Below, piece after piece: positions 55,844-64,000 of a stretch of DNA of 64,000 nucleotides (the first letter of the stretch is position 1; every line of letters begins with the position of its first letter). The notes below the pieces were generated by a model. That model had not been told where the DNA came from and made no database searches. It saw only the letters and a list, made by a program, of their open reading frames with translations. The position numbers and the translations under genes were made by a program. This DNA is from Macrococcus capreoli (GTDB lineage Bacteria; Bacillota; Bacilli; Staphylococcales; Staphylococcaceae), in NCBI RefSeq assembly GCF_025628935.1, contig NZ_JAOTIS010000005.1:1-64000 (forward strand), in the 5' to 3' direction.

Positions 55844-58471
55844 ATGGATACTAAATATAATCCGCAACAAGTAGAACAAGGACGTTACCAGGAATGGTTA
55901 GATAAAGGTTTATTTAAAGCGACAGAAGATGATAATAAAAAGCCATTTACAATTGTAATTCCACCACCGAACGTGACGGGTAAATTACATATCGGTCATG
56001 CATGGGATACAACATTACAAGATATCATTACACGTATGAAACGTATGCAAGGTTATAATACGCTATATTTACCTGGTATGGATCATGCAGGTATTGCAAC
56101 TCAGGCAAAAGTTGAAGCGAAGTTACGTGAGGAAGGTATTTCTCGTCATGATATTGGTCGTGCAAAATTTTTAGAACATACGATGGAATGGAAAGAAGAA
56201 TATGCTGGTTTCATTCGTAGCCAGTGGGCAAAACTTGGATTAGGTTTAGATTACTCACGTGAACGATTCACATTAGATGAAGGGTTAAGTGAAGCGGTAA
56301 AAGAAGTATTTGTTAAGATGTACGAAAAAGGATTAATTTACCGTGGTGAACGTATCATTAACTGGGATCCTGCAGCACGTACGGCACTGAGCGATATCGA
56401 AGTAATTCATGAAGAAGTTGAAGGTGCGTTCTATCATATTAAATATCCTTATGCAGAGGGAGACGGCTTTATTGAAATCGCAACAACGCGACCTGAAACT
56501 TTATTAGGTGATACAGCTGTCGTTGTACATCCTGAAGATGAGCGTTATAAAGCAGTGATTGGAAAGAAAGTTATCTTACCGATTGTTGAGCGTGAGTTAC
56601 CAATTTTAGGTGATGACTACGTTGAAATGGACTTCGGTAGTGGTGCAATGAAAGTAACACCAGCTCATGATCCGAATGACTTTGAGATTGGGAACAGACA
56701 TAACCTAGAACGTATTAACGTAATGAATGAAGATGGAACGATGAATGACTTAGCCGGTAAATATGCTGGTTTGGATCGTTTTGAATGTCGTAAAGCACTT
56801 GTTGCTGATTTAGAAGCAGCAGGATTCATGATAAAGATTGAGAAACATATGCACCAGGTTGGACACAGTGAACGTAGTGGCGCAATTGTTGAACCATATC
56901 TTTCTAAACAATGGTTTGTGAAGATGGCACCGCTTGCGGAACAAGCATTAGATTTCCAGAAGACAGATGATAAAATTGAATTCGTACCCCCACGTTTTGA
57001 AGGGACGTTCAATCGCTGGATGAAAGGCATTCATGACTGGTGTATTTCACGTCAATTATGGTGGGGACATCAAATTCCTGCATGGTATCATAATGAAACA
57101 GGTGAACTTTATGTTGGTAAAGATGCACCTGCAGATATCGAAAACTGGACACAAGACGAAGATGTGTTAGATACATGGTTCTCAAGTGCGTTATGGCCTT
57201 TCTCTACGTTAGGATGGCCAAATGTTGATGCAGAAGACTTTAAACGCTTCTATCCAACCAATGTACTTGTAACGGGTTATGATATTATTTTCTTCTGGGT
57301 TGCACGTATGATCTTCCAGGGGATTGAGTTTACTGGAATGAAACCATTTAATGAAGTATTGATCCACGGATTAGTGCGTGCAGAAGATGGTCGTAAAATG
57401 AGTAAATCATTAGGTAACGGTGTTGATCCAATGGATGTTATCGAACAATATGGTGCAGATAGCTTACGTTACTTCTTAGCGACAGGCTCTACCCCAGGTC
57501 AGGACTTACGTTATTCAACAGAGAAGATCGAGGCAACCTGGAATTTCATTAATAAGATTTGGAACGCATCACGTTTCAGTTTAATGAATATCGGTGAAAA
57601 CTTTACAGCTAGTGATATTAACTTAGAAGGTAACAAATCATTAGCAGATGAGTGGATCTTAACGCGACTTAATGAAACAATTGAAGAAGTTACGCGCCTT
57701 GCTGATAAATATGAGTTCGGCGAAGTTGGTCGTGTCCTTTACAACTTTATTTGGGATGAATTCTGTGACTGGTACATTGAAATGAGTAAGATTCCGATGA
57801 ATGGTGAAGACGAAGCTGCGAAACAAATGACGCGTTCTATCTTAGCGTATACTTTAGATGCAATTATGCGTATGATGCATCCGTTTATGCCATTCGTAAC
57901 GGAAAGTATTTGGCAGAACTTACCGGTTGAAGGTGATTCAATTGTTACGGCAAGCTGGCCAGCTGTTCGTCCTGAACTTTCAAATCTGGAAAGTAAGAAA
58001 GATATGGAACAATTAATGGAGATTATTCGCGCCGTACGTAATACACGTAGTGAAGTGAATACGCCAATGAGCAAACAAATTCCAATGATGATTAAGACGA
58101 ATAGTGCTGAAATTGCTGCACGACTGGAAACTGAACGTCCATTTATTGAACGTTTCTGTAATCCAAGTGAATTAACGATTAATACTGATATTGAAGTGCC
58201 GGAAGAAGTCATGACAACTGCTGTTACAGGTGGACTTGTTGTATTACCATTAGAAGGATTAATCGATATGGCAAAAGAAATTGAACGCCTTGAGAAAGAA
58301 CTGAAAAAATGGTCGTCAGAATTAGATCGTGTTAATAAAAAATTAAGTAACGAAAAATTTGTTAGTAAAGCGCCAGAAAAAATTATTAATGAAGAAAAAG
58401 AGAAACAAGCACTTTATACAGAGAAATATGAAAGTGTTCAGGCAAGATTAAATCAATTGAACGGGAAGTAA
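55844..58471 (+). CDS. valS: Valyl-tRNA synthetase
   Basis: Class I synthetase, 875 aa. HIGH motif in [13 protein letters not shown] near 41-53, editing domain [17 protein letters not shown] near 216, KMSKS in [15 protein letters not shown] near 524, anticodon domain and a C-terminal coiled coil ([19 protein letters not shown]). T-box upstream; folC starts 4 nt after its stop. Confidence 0.97.
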   Translation: MDTKYNPQQVEQGRYQEWLDKGLFKATEDDNKKPFTIVIPPPNVTGKLHIGHAWDTTLQDIITRMKRMQGYNTLYLPGMDHAGIATQAKVEAKLREEGISRHDIGRAKFLEHTMEWKEEYAGFIRSQWAKLGLGLDYSRERFTLDEGLSEAVKEVFVKMYEKGLIYRGERIINWDPAARTALSDIEVIHEEVEGAFYHIKYPYAEGDGFIEIATTRPETLLGDTAVVVHPEDERYKAVIGKKVILPIVERELPILGDDYVEMDFGSGAMKVTPAHDPNDFEIGNRHNLERINVMNEDGTMNDLAGKYAGLDRFECRKALVADLEAAGFMIKIEKHMHQVGHSERSGAIVEPYLSKQWFVKMAPLAEQALDFQKTDDKIEFVPPRFEGTFNRWMKGIHDWCISRQLWWGHQIPAWYHNETGELYVGKDAPADIENWTQDEDVLDTWFSSALWPFSTLGWPNVDAEDFKRFYPTNVLVTGYDIIFFWVARMIFQGIEFTGMKPFNEVLIHGLVRAEDGRKMSKSLGNGVDPMDVIEQYGADSLRYFLATGSTPGQDLRYSTEKIEATWNFINKIWNASRFSLMNIGENFTASDINLEGNKSLADEWILTRLNETIEEVTRLADKYEFGEVGRVLYNFIWDEFCDWYIEMSKIPMNGEDEAAKQMTRSILAYTLDAIMRMMHPFMPFVTESIWQNLPVEGDSIVTASWPAVRPELSNLESKKDMEQLMEIIRAVRNTRSEVNTPMSKQIPMMIKTNSAEIAARLETERPFIERFCNPSELTINTDIEVPEEVMTTAVTGGLVVLPLEGLIDMAKEIERLEKELKKWSSELDRVNKKLSNEKFVSKAPEKIINEEKEKQALYTEKYESVQARLNQLNGK

Positions 58472-58475
58472 TCAT

Positions 58476-59747
58476 ATGAATTATTTAGAGAGTTTATACT
58501 GGATTCATGAACGCTATAAATTTGGAATAAAGCCTGGCATTAAGCGAATGGAATGGATGCTTGAAAAGTTAGATCATCCTGAACGTAAAATTAATGGTAT
58601 TCACGTTGTAGGTACTAATGGAAAAGGTTCTACGGTCAGTTATTTAAAAAATGCTTTAATGGCAAATAATTATACAGTAGGTACATTTACTTCGCCTTAT
58701 ATTGAAACATTTAATGAACGCATCAGCTTAAATGGATTACCCATATCAAATGATGAAATTGTTGAATTAGTCAGTATTGTAAAGCCAGTCAGTGAAATGC
58801 TGCATGATGAAACGGATTTAGGCGTAGCGACTGAATTTGAAATTATAACGATGATGATGTTTGTCTATTTCGGACAAATTCATCCCGTTGATTTCGTGAT
58901 TGTTGAAGCCGGTCTAGGTGCGAAAAATGATTCGACGAATGTGTTTATGCCAATCATGACAGTATTGACGAGTATAGGTTTAGATCACACTAATATATTA
59001 GGTGACACTTATTTAGACATTGCGAAAGAGAAAGCTGGCGTAATTAAAACAGGTGTTCCGTTAGTATTTGCCGTACATCATGATGAAGCAAAAGCATATA
59101 TCAATGCTGTAGTTGAAGAAAAGCATGTGAAAGGTATTAAATTAAATCGTGATATTCAATGTGTGTCAAACGGAAAAGAATTTACGTTTAGATATAAAGA
59201 TTACGAATTAGAAAATATTGAGCTTAAAATGATTGGTGCACATCAACAGGAAAATGCGTCACTTGCGATTGCAACCTTATTAGAAATGTTTGACCGTGGC
59301 ATGATTATGCTGGACTTTAATAAGATGATAGAAGCAATTGAAGCTACGACATGGACAGGTCGAATTGAAACGATTCAGGAATCGCCAACTATCATTTTAG
59401 ATGGTGCGCACAATAAAGAATCGATTGATGTATTAGTAGCGACGATGAAGCAACATTATCCAGATAGAACCATCGATGTGTTATTTTCGGCTATCGATGG
59501 CAAACCTATTGGAAGAATGCTTAAATCATTAGAAGAGATTGCAGATACATTTTATGTTACAGACTTTGACTTTCCGAAAGCATTACCCGTTGATACAATC
59601 TATGAAAGTGTTGAGCACGAAAAGAAAGTGAAAATTAAAGACTATGGTGATTTTATTAAAACGTATGACGGAGATTTACTAATCGTCACCGGCAGTTTGT
59701 ATTTTATTAGTACAGTTAAAGATAAGCTGAAAAAACATGCACAATAG
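58476..59747 (+). CDS. folC: Folylpolyglutamate synthase / dihydrofolate synthase
   Basis: Protein of 423 aa adding glutamate to folates. P-loop VVGTNGKGST near 44-53, TFTSPYIETFNERISLNG, VEAGLGAKNDSTN and LDGAHNKESI. Shares the valS transcript. The next terminator is at 59818. Confidence 0.95.
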   Translation: MNYLESLYWIHERYKFGIKPGIKRMEWMLEKLDHPERKINGIHVVGTNGKGSTVSYLKNALMANNYTVGTFTSPYIETFNERISLNGLPISNDEIVELVSIVKPVSEMLHDETDLGVATEFEIITMMMFVYFGQIHPVDFVIVEAGLGAKNDSTNVFMPIMTVLTSIGLDHTNILGDTYLDIAKEKAGVIKTGVPLVFAVHHDEAKAYINAVVEEKHVKGIKLNRDIQCVSNGKEFTFRYKDYELENIELKMIGAHQQENASLAIATLLEMFDRGMIMLDFNKMIEAIEATTWTGRIETIQESPTIILDGAHNKESIDVLVATMKQHYPDRTIDVLFSAIDGKPIGRMLKSLEEIADTFYVTDFDFPKALPVDTIYESVEHEKKVKIKDYGDFIKTYDGDLLIVTGSLYFISTVKDKLKKHAQ

Positions 59748-59817
59748 GGTATTATTTTAACAATATCATTTTGTCAAGTTTAATCATTATCGCATATTTT
59801 TTCTAAAAGCGAAATTT

Positions 59818-59880
59818 GTCCCAAAATTAAAAAATTGCAGCAATTTAATGCAATATTTTAATTTTGGGACTTTATTTTTT
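59818..59880 (+). terminator. Long perfect hairpin terminator after folC
   Basis: Perfect 15-bp arms GTCCCAAAATTAAAA / TTTTAATTTTGGGAC with inner ATTGCA / TGCAAT, then TTTATTTTTT. TGCAGCAATT in the loop is also complementary to AATTGCTGCA at 59912. Confidence 0.85.
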
Positions 59881-59981
59881 AATTTTTGCACTAAAATTGC
59901 TTTCAAAATTGAATTGCTGCATTTTTACAACAATTTAATCTTGTTATATAGTCAATGTGAAAATATTGAAAGGAGGAACTC

Positions 59982-60004
59982 ATGTGGTGAGTCAAATACG
60001 TTAA
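59982..60004 (+). other. Upstream mini-ORFs before comC
   Basis: AAGGAGG (59970-59976) is followed at 59982 by ATG-TGG-TGA, a two-codon ORF, and in another frame by GTG-GTG-AGT-CAA-ATA-CGT-TAA (59984-60004), whose stop overlaps the comC ATG as TAATG. The strong ribosome site therefore lies about 27 nt upstream of the only in-frame comC start, suggesting translational coupling through the six-codon ORF. Confidence 0.5.
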
Positions 60005-60738
60005 TGTTGTTATTTATTACAGGGGCATTCATTGGTTCGTTTATGCTTTGTTTGACGTATGAAGAATGGAGTTTATTACGCAAATCACAATGTGAAAGTT
60101 GTCATCATCAGCTGAATATTATTGATTTGATACCTGTGTTATCTTTCTTTATCAGGCGGGGACGCTGTCATTATTGTGGTGTAAAGTTAAGCAGTAAGTA
60201 TATTATCAGTGAAATTTCAACAGGTTGTGCATTAATGCTAATTTATTTTAATCCAGCACTAGACAATACTTTATTATACACGATAACAATTATATTAATT
60301 CCACTTGCGATTTATGATACTGAACGTATGAAGATACCTAATTTTATGTTACTCATTTTAATGTTAATTTTATTAATTACTAATATACATGACTATTATA
60401 ACGAAATGATTTCTTTTAATTTAACGATCAATATGATGACGATTTTATATAAATTATTAATGATTATCCTTCTACATTTATTTTTCTTTCTAACAAATAG
60501 TATTGGCTATGGTGATATTAAACTTTTTTCAATTCTACTTATCTTTCTACCTATTCCATTTTTCATTGCACTTTTTTTCATAACCTATTTAATTGGTGGT
60601 CTGGCTTGTATTGTATTTTTAAGTTACAAATCAAACCTTAAACGCATACCACTAGTACCGTTTATTACTGCAGCATTTTTTGTTGTCATACTACTTTACG
60701 ATGCGATAAAGAAATTGTATTTTGGAGGATTTGTATAA
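60004..60738 (+). CDS. comC: Prepilin peptidase ComC (type IV leader peptidase)
   Basis: Membrane aspartic protease and N-methyltransferase that processes the competence pseudopilins, 244 aa. Starts LLFITGAFIGSF, has the zinc cysteines C30-x2-C33 and C55-x2-C58, catalytic aspartates in IYDTERMKIPN and GYGDIKLFS, and about eight transmembrane helices. Start at 60004 gives the usual family N-terminus; upstream in-frame codons cross the folC terminator and are rejected. Position after folC matches staphylococci. TAATG overlap with radC. Confidence 0.87.
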   Translation: MLLFITGAFIGSFMLCLTYEEWSLLRKSQCESCHHQLNIIDLIPVLSFFIRRGRCHYCGVKLSSKYIISEISTGCALMLIYFNPALDNTLLYTITIILIPLAIYDTERMKIPNFMLLILMLILLITNIHDYYNEMISFNLTINMMTILYKLLMIILLHLFFFLTNSIGYGDIKLFSILLIFLPIPFFIALFFITYLIGGLACIVFLSYKSNLKRIPLVPFITAAFFVVILLYDAIKKLYFGGFV

Positions 60739-61409
60739 TGATTGATTTTGCACTGGATATTGATAAACCACGTGAACGATTAATGATTTATGGTCCGGAT
60801 AAACTGACTAACCAAGAATTATTGTCACTTATTATTGGGAGTGGCGTTCGTGATGAAACAGTGTATCAAGTGTCTGACAATATATTAAATCAAGTCGATA
60901 GTATTAAAGATTTAAGGTACTTAACGATTCAGGAACTCACACAAATTAAAGGTATTGGGGATAAGAAGGCGGCTACGATATTGGCAGTTGTGGAGTTAGC
61001 CCAACGAATGCATACACATTCGCCTGAAGAGAAGGTACGCATCACGTCACCACAATCGGTGTCTGATTTACTGATGGAACGCATGCGCTATTTAACGCAG
61101 GAGCATTTTATGATTCTCATGTTAAACACGAAAAATTATGTCATTCATGAACATACTGTCTTCATCGGTTCATTAAATGCTTCAATTGTCCATCCGAGAG
61201 AAATATTTCGTGAGGCAATTAAACGCAGTGCTGCTAATATCATTGCGGTGCATAACCATCCGTCGGGGTGTGCTGAACCGAGTTATGAAGATATTGAAGT
61301 GACGAGACGACTCGTAAATGTCGGTGAACTCGTCGGTATCGATTTGCTGGACCATATTATTATTGGTGATGGTGAATTCACCAGTTTGAAAGAAAGGAGA
61401 AAGTTATAG
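60738..61409 (+). CDS. radC: RadC family protein (JAMM/UPF0758)
   Basis: Protein of 223 aa. Helix-hairpin-helix near 60-85 (IKGIGDKKAATILAVVELA) and the JAMM metalloprotease-like motif AVHNHPSGCAEPS...D near 168-185. Named for a repair phenotype later assigned elsewhere; molecular role unclear. Overlaps comC by TAATG and is overlapped at its stop by the next GTG. Confidence 0.94.
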   Translation: MIDFALDIDKPRERLMIYGPDKLTNQELLSLIIGSGVRDETVYQVSDNILNQVDSIKDLRYLTIQELTQIKGIGDKKAATILAVVELAQRMHTHSPEEKVRITSPQSVSDLLMERMRYLTQEHFMILMLNTKNYVIHEHTVFIGSLNASIVHPREIFREAIKRSAANIIAVHNHPSGCAEPSYEDIEVTRRLVNVGELVGIDLLDHIIIGDGEFTSLKERRKL

Positions 61410-61771
61410 TGGGATTAGATATGTATATTTATTTAATGGATAATGAAACAAATGAGATGATAGAGTTTTCATATTTCAGGAAATTTAATGCATTGCATGG
61501 TTACTTTGATATGAAATATGATTTAGATAACCCATGTTCAATTGAAATAACGGATGAAGACATTTCGCATTTAATGTTCAAAGTCAATGCGATTCGTATG
61601 AATGCAAACGTTGCAGAAAAAGCATTACCAGTCTATTATGGGCCATTCTTCGGGAGTTATGAATATGGATTCGTCTACTTTGAATATATTGATCAGTTAT
61701 ATAAAGTATTGAAGCGGTTAATGAAAGTCGATCGACAGCAATATAAAATTTTTTACCAGGCAGATTATTAA
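61409..61771 (+). CDS. MGLDMY-type hypothetical protein, 120 aa
   Basis: Begins GTG (TAGTG overlap with radC), AAAGGAG upstream. The N-terminus MGLDMYIYLMD and the downstream FRKFNALHGYF resemble a family of phage- and bacteria-encoded proteins starting MGLDMYL and containing FRKxNxxHxW/YF. No enzymatic role is known to me. Soluble, aromatic-rich. Not usually next to radC as far as I recall. Confidence 0.75.
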   Translation: MGLDMYIYLMDNETNEMIEFSYFRKFNALHGYFDMKYDLDNPCSIEITDEDISHLMFKVNAIRMNANVAEKALPVYYGPFFGSYEYGFVYFEYIDQLYKVLKRLMKVDRQQYKIFYQADY

Positions 61772-61890
61772 GCAATGTAAATTTAATGTAAAATCTATTC
61801 GTAAAACGAAATTTATTTATTTGAACTATTGAAATTTTCAGAAGATTAATTTATGATTAAGTCAACGATTAAAGAAAGGAGGAAAATACA

Positions 61891-61971
61891 ATGATTAACT
61901 TACGACAATATGATTATGATGTTTTACAAAGTTTATATTTTCCTCCTGCATACGATGAGATAAATGGATAG
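61891..61971 (+). CDS. Leader peptide, 26 aa
   Basis: MINLRQYDYDVLQSLYFPPA then YDEING. An excellent AAAGGAGG ribosome site is 8 nt upstream. No membrane segment. Its codons 16-19 (YFPP) contain a Pro-Pro pair, which can slow ribosomes, and are encoded by the very bases that can mask the ribosome site. It is followed by hairpins and a terminator ahead of the exporter genes, in the same relation as bmrB to bmrCD in Bacillus, though the peptide itself is not obviously homologous. Confidence 0.7.
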   Translation: MINLRQYDYDVLQSLYFPPAYDEING

Positions 61972-62055
61972 ACGATTAAAGTTAGTTGTTATGATATAAC
62001 TTTAATGGTTTTGTTTATTCAATTGTTTGTGGGAGAATACCCACTCAAAAATGTG

Positions 62056-62089
62056 CACATGCTCATTCTATGAGTATGTGTATTTTTTT
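62056..62089 (+). terminator. Attenuator-type terminator upstream of the ABC exporter
   Basis: CACATGCTCAT / ATGAGTATGTG stem (one G-T pair), 3-nt loop, then TATTTTTTT. It ends 26 nt before the exporter start, within the leader transcript. Confidence 0.88.
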
Positions 62090-62114
62090 ATGAGTGAAAT
62101 GAGGAGTGTGACAA

Positions 62115-63851
62115 ATGTTAAGTGTGCTATTTAAATTAGGATGGTTCTTTAAACAGGAAAAGAAACGCTATCTATTAGCAGTACTGTTATTATTATGTGC
62201 CAATGTAACAGAAATAATACCACCATGGCTTATCGGAAAAACGATTGATTATGTTAATTTAAAATCATTGACATTAGATCGTTTTCACTGGATATTAATT
62301 GTTTTTTCAGTAACGCTTATTTTAAGTTACTTTATTAATTATTTATGGCGATATTTATTATTCAATGGTTCGCAGTTGCTTGAAAGTATTATGCGTAAAA
62401 AAATGATGGCAAAGTTTTTAACGATGAGTCCAGGTTTTTACGAAAAAAATAGAACAGGCGATTTAATGGCAAAAGCGACAAATGATTTGAGTGCAATAAG
62501 ACAAACTGTTGGCTTTGGGATATTGACGCTGGTCGATAGTACAACGTATATGATAACCATCATCGCTACAATGGCTATTGCGATTTCATGGAAGTTGACG
62601 CTTGTAGCATTGATTCCGTTGCCGCTGTTAGCATATATCGAACAACGTTTAGGTAAGATGATTCATGAACGTTACACAGTAAGTCAAGATGCATTTGGTG
62701 AGATGAATGACAGCGTATTAGAGTCCATTGAAGGGGTACGTGTAACACGTGCTTTTGCTCAGGAAAAGCACCTTGATAACAATTTTAAAGCGATGACTAC
62801 AGAAGTAGTGAATAAATTTATTCATGTTGAGAAATTAGATGCTTTATTTAAACCTATTACAATTATCGTCACTTCATTAAGTTTTATGATTGGTTTAGGT
62901 TATGGCAGTTATTTAGTGAACCAGGGTGAAATAACTGTAGGTGAGCTGATTTCATTTAATGTGTATTTGAATATGCTCGTATGGCCAATGTTTGCGATTG
63001 GATTATTATTTAATATTATGCAGCGTGGAAACGCATCTTTAGATCGTGTCATGGCGACTTTAACTACAGAAGATACGATGGAGGATCCTATCGATACATT
63101 CGTACCAAGCGATCATCATGTATCATTTGATGCTGTTACATTTCAATATCCAACAAGTGAAACAGTGAACTTAAAGGATGTTTCGATTGAAATTAAAGTC
63201 GGTGAAACACTTGGTATTGTCGGCCCGACAGGTTGCGGTAAGACAACATTAATTAAGCAGATTTTAAAGGAATATCCGATGGGGAACGGTAATATTAAAA
63301 TTGGTAATTTCAGTGTAAAAGATTTATCGAAAGTTGAAGTAAGAAATAAAATTGGCTACGTTTCTCAAGAAAATATATTATTTTCAAGAACAGTAAAAGA
63401 AAATATTAAATTCGGGAAAGACAATGCGACGGATGCGGAAATTAATGAAGCGATACGTCTTGCAAATTTCGAACAGGACGTTGAACGATTGCCACAAGGG
63501 CTGGAAACATTAGTGGGTGAAAAAGGGATTGCGATTTCCGGAGGTCAAAAACAACGTATTTCAATTGCACGTGCGATGATTAAAAATCCGGATATATTGA
63601 TTCTGGATGATTCATTGTCTGCAGTGGATGCGAAAACTGAAACCGCAATTATCGACAACATTCAAACATCCAGAAAAGGAAAAACGACAATCATTTCAAC
63701 CCATCGTTTATCAGCCGTACAACATGCTGATTTAATTGTTGTATTAGATAGAGGTGAAATTATTGAACGTGGTACACATGAAGCACTTTTAATGCAGGAT
63801 GGTTGGTATAAGTCTCAATTTGATCGTCAACAGTTAGGAGGGGATGCATAG
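62115..63851 (+). CDS. Heterodimeric ABC exporter subunit (BmrC/YheI-like)
   Basis: Half-transporter of 578 aa: six transmembrane helices (1-310), then nucleotide-binding domain with Walker A GPTGCGKTT near 371, signature ISGGQKQRISIARA near 476, Walker B ILILDDSLSAVD and H-loop STHRLS. The residue after Walker B is Asp (LDDSL) instead of the catalytic Glu, the hallmark of the degenerate site of heterodimeric exporters such as BmrC. GAGGAGTGTG precedes ATG. Multidrug efflux is likely by family. GTG of the partner overlaps its stop. Confidence 0.9.
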   Translation: MLSVLFKLGWFFKQEKKRYLLAVLLLLCANVTEIIPPWLIGKTIDYVNLKSLTLDRFHWILIVFSVTLILSYFINYLWRYLLFNGSQLLESIMRKKMMAKFLTMSPGFYEKNRTGDLMAKATNDLSAIRQTVGFGILTLVDSTTYMITIIATMAIAISWKLTLVALIPLPLLAYIEQRLGKMIHERYTVSQDAFGEMNDSVLESIEGVRVTRAFAQEKHLDNNFKAMTTEVVNKFIHVEKLDALFKPITIIVTSLSFMIGLGYGSYLVNQGEITVGELISFNVYLNMLVWPMFAIGLLFNIMQRGNASLDRVMATLTTEDTMEDPIDTFVPSDHHVSFDAVTFQYPTSETVNLKDVSIEIKVGETLGIVGPTGCGKTTLIKQILKEYPMGNGNIKIGNFSVKDLSKVEVRNKIGYVSQENILFSRTVKENIKFGKDNATDAEINEAIRLANFEQDVERLPQGLETLVGEKGIAISGGQKQRISIARAMIKNPDILILDDSLSAVDAKTETAIIDNIQTSRKGKTTIISTHRLSAVQHADLIVVLDRGEIIERGTHEALLMQDGWYKSQFDRQQLGGDA

Positions 63852-64000
63852 TGTCTACTACGAAACGTTTATTTATAGAAGCGAAAAAAGAGAAACGATT
63901 ATTTCTTATCGGGTTTATTATTTTATTACTGGCCGTTGTGATGGAATTGATTGGACCTGTCATTGGTATGTATATTATTGACCATCATATTAAGACAGCG
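63851..64000 (+). CDS. Second ABC exporter subunit (BmrD/YheH-like), 5' part
   Basis: Only the first 50 codons are in the window: MSTTKRLFIEAKKEKRLFL then the first transmembrane helix. GTG overlapping the previous stop (TAGTG) with GGAGGGG upstream. Expected to carry the intact catalytic Glu, forming the heterodimer with the 62115 product. Cut by the window edge. Confidence 0.82.
   Translation, partial: MSTTKRLFIEAKKEKRLFLIGFIILLLAVVMELIGPVIGMYIIDHHIKTA

Larger units (their letters stand above)
61829..62089 (+). promoter_or_regulatory. Leader / attenuator region of the ABC exporter operon
   Basis: Promoter TTGAAA (61829-61834), 17-nt spacer, TATGAT (61852-61857). The leader holds a 26-codon ORF (61891), a 10-bp perfect hairpin ATTAAAGTTA / TAACTTTAAT (61975-62006), a GTGGG / CCCAC hairpin (62029-62044) and an intrinsic terminator (62056-62089). 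AGGAGGAAAATA (61877-61888, the ribosome site) is perfectly complementary to TATTTTCCTCCT (61936-61947) inside the ORF. This layout suggests ribosome- or structure-dependent attenuation. Confidence 0.7.

Noticed and set aside
57739-58212. 157-aa minus-strand ORF
   Set aside because: Antisense shadow of valS.
59836-59921. Antiterminator pairing for the folC terminator
   Set aside because: The complementary segment (59912-59921) is transcribed after the terminator, so it cannot prevent termination.
59848-60003. 52-residue N-terminal extension of ComC
   Set aside because: It lies over the folC terminator and AT-rich DNA and has no match to the family N-terminus.

Overview
The window is AT-rich chromosomal DNA from a Staphylococcaceae-type Firmicute. 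Its gene order (ysgA-like-pheST, rnhC, zapA-cvpA-polX-mutS2-trxA-uvrC-sdhCAB-murI-rdgB-yfcE, tig-clpX-engB-hemAXCDBL, valS-folC-comC-radC) follows the Staphylococcus/Macrococcus backbone. Departures from typical Staphylococcus (a nir cluster without adjacent narGHJI-nreABC, unfamiliar intergenic repeats, several islets of unknown genes) suggest Macrococcus or a close relative. The genus is an inference from gene order, not a measured identity.

Layout. 1-702: an array of eight 61-bp hairpin units, then a promoter with NreC-like and Rex/FNR-like palindromes. 709-5603: assimilatory nitrite reductase and siroheme operon (sirB, sirC, nirB, nirD, sumT). 5634-12938: accessory metabolism and transport, including an unknown 454-aa protein, a TetR-controlled ABC exporter with twin operators, a MOSC protein, a DUF819 transporter, an M42 peptidase and a small membrane protein. 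12979-16632: an islet with a nucleotidyltransferase pair, a PadR/HAAS module with palindromic operators, two unknown proteins and a histidine phosphatase. 16860-19087: ipdC facing a MarR regulator. 19118-24229: rRNA/tRNA methyltransferase, a membrane protein and T-box-controlled pheST. 24316-25972: a frameshifted NERD-domain gene, 61-bp tandem repeats and a lipoprotein. 26054-40640: housekeeping genes for division, repair, redox, succinate dehydrogenase, glutamate racemase and nucleotide sanitation, with two unlisted tiny membrane proteins. 40921-43621: tRNA-Arg, a sirtuin, a Nudix protein and a TPR protein. 43754-53406: trigger factor, ClpX, EngB and the whole glutamate-to-uroporphyrinogen III heme pathway. 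53759-55521: a KATTE-repeat membrane protein and an AbrB-family protein. 55534-61771: T-box-controlled valS with folC, then comC, radC and an MGLDMY-type protein. 61829-64000: a small leader ORF, an intrinsic terminator and a heterodimeric ABC exporter; the second exporter gene runs off the end.

The nir genes use siroheme made from uroporphyrinogen III, whose synthesis (hemA-hemL) is encoded 45 kb away in the same window.

The most notable non-coding signals are: (1) a leader at 61864-62114 upstream of the ABC exporter, with a 26-codon ORF whose Shine-Dalgarno can pair perfectly over 12 bp with its own coding region, followed by a terminator 26 nt before the exporter, resembling bmrB-type attenuation; (2) a dispersed structured repeat family (9430, 37951, 38081, 54233), with several terminators (also at 45082) sharing the hairpin tip AAATCGCTCTTTGATTT or a close variant; (3) two unrelated tandem arrays with the same 61-bp period; (4) a NERD gene broken by what looks like loss of one A in an A-run.
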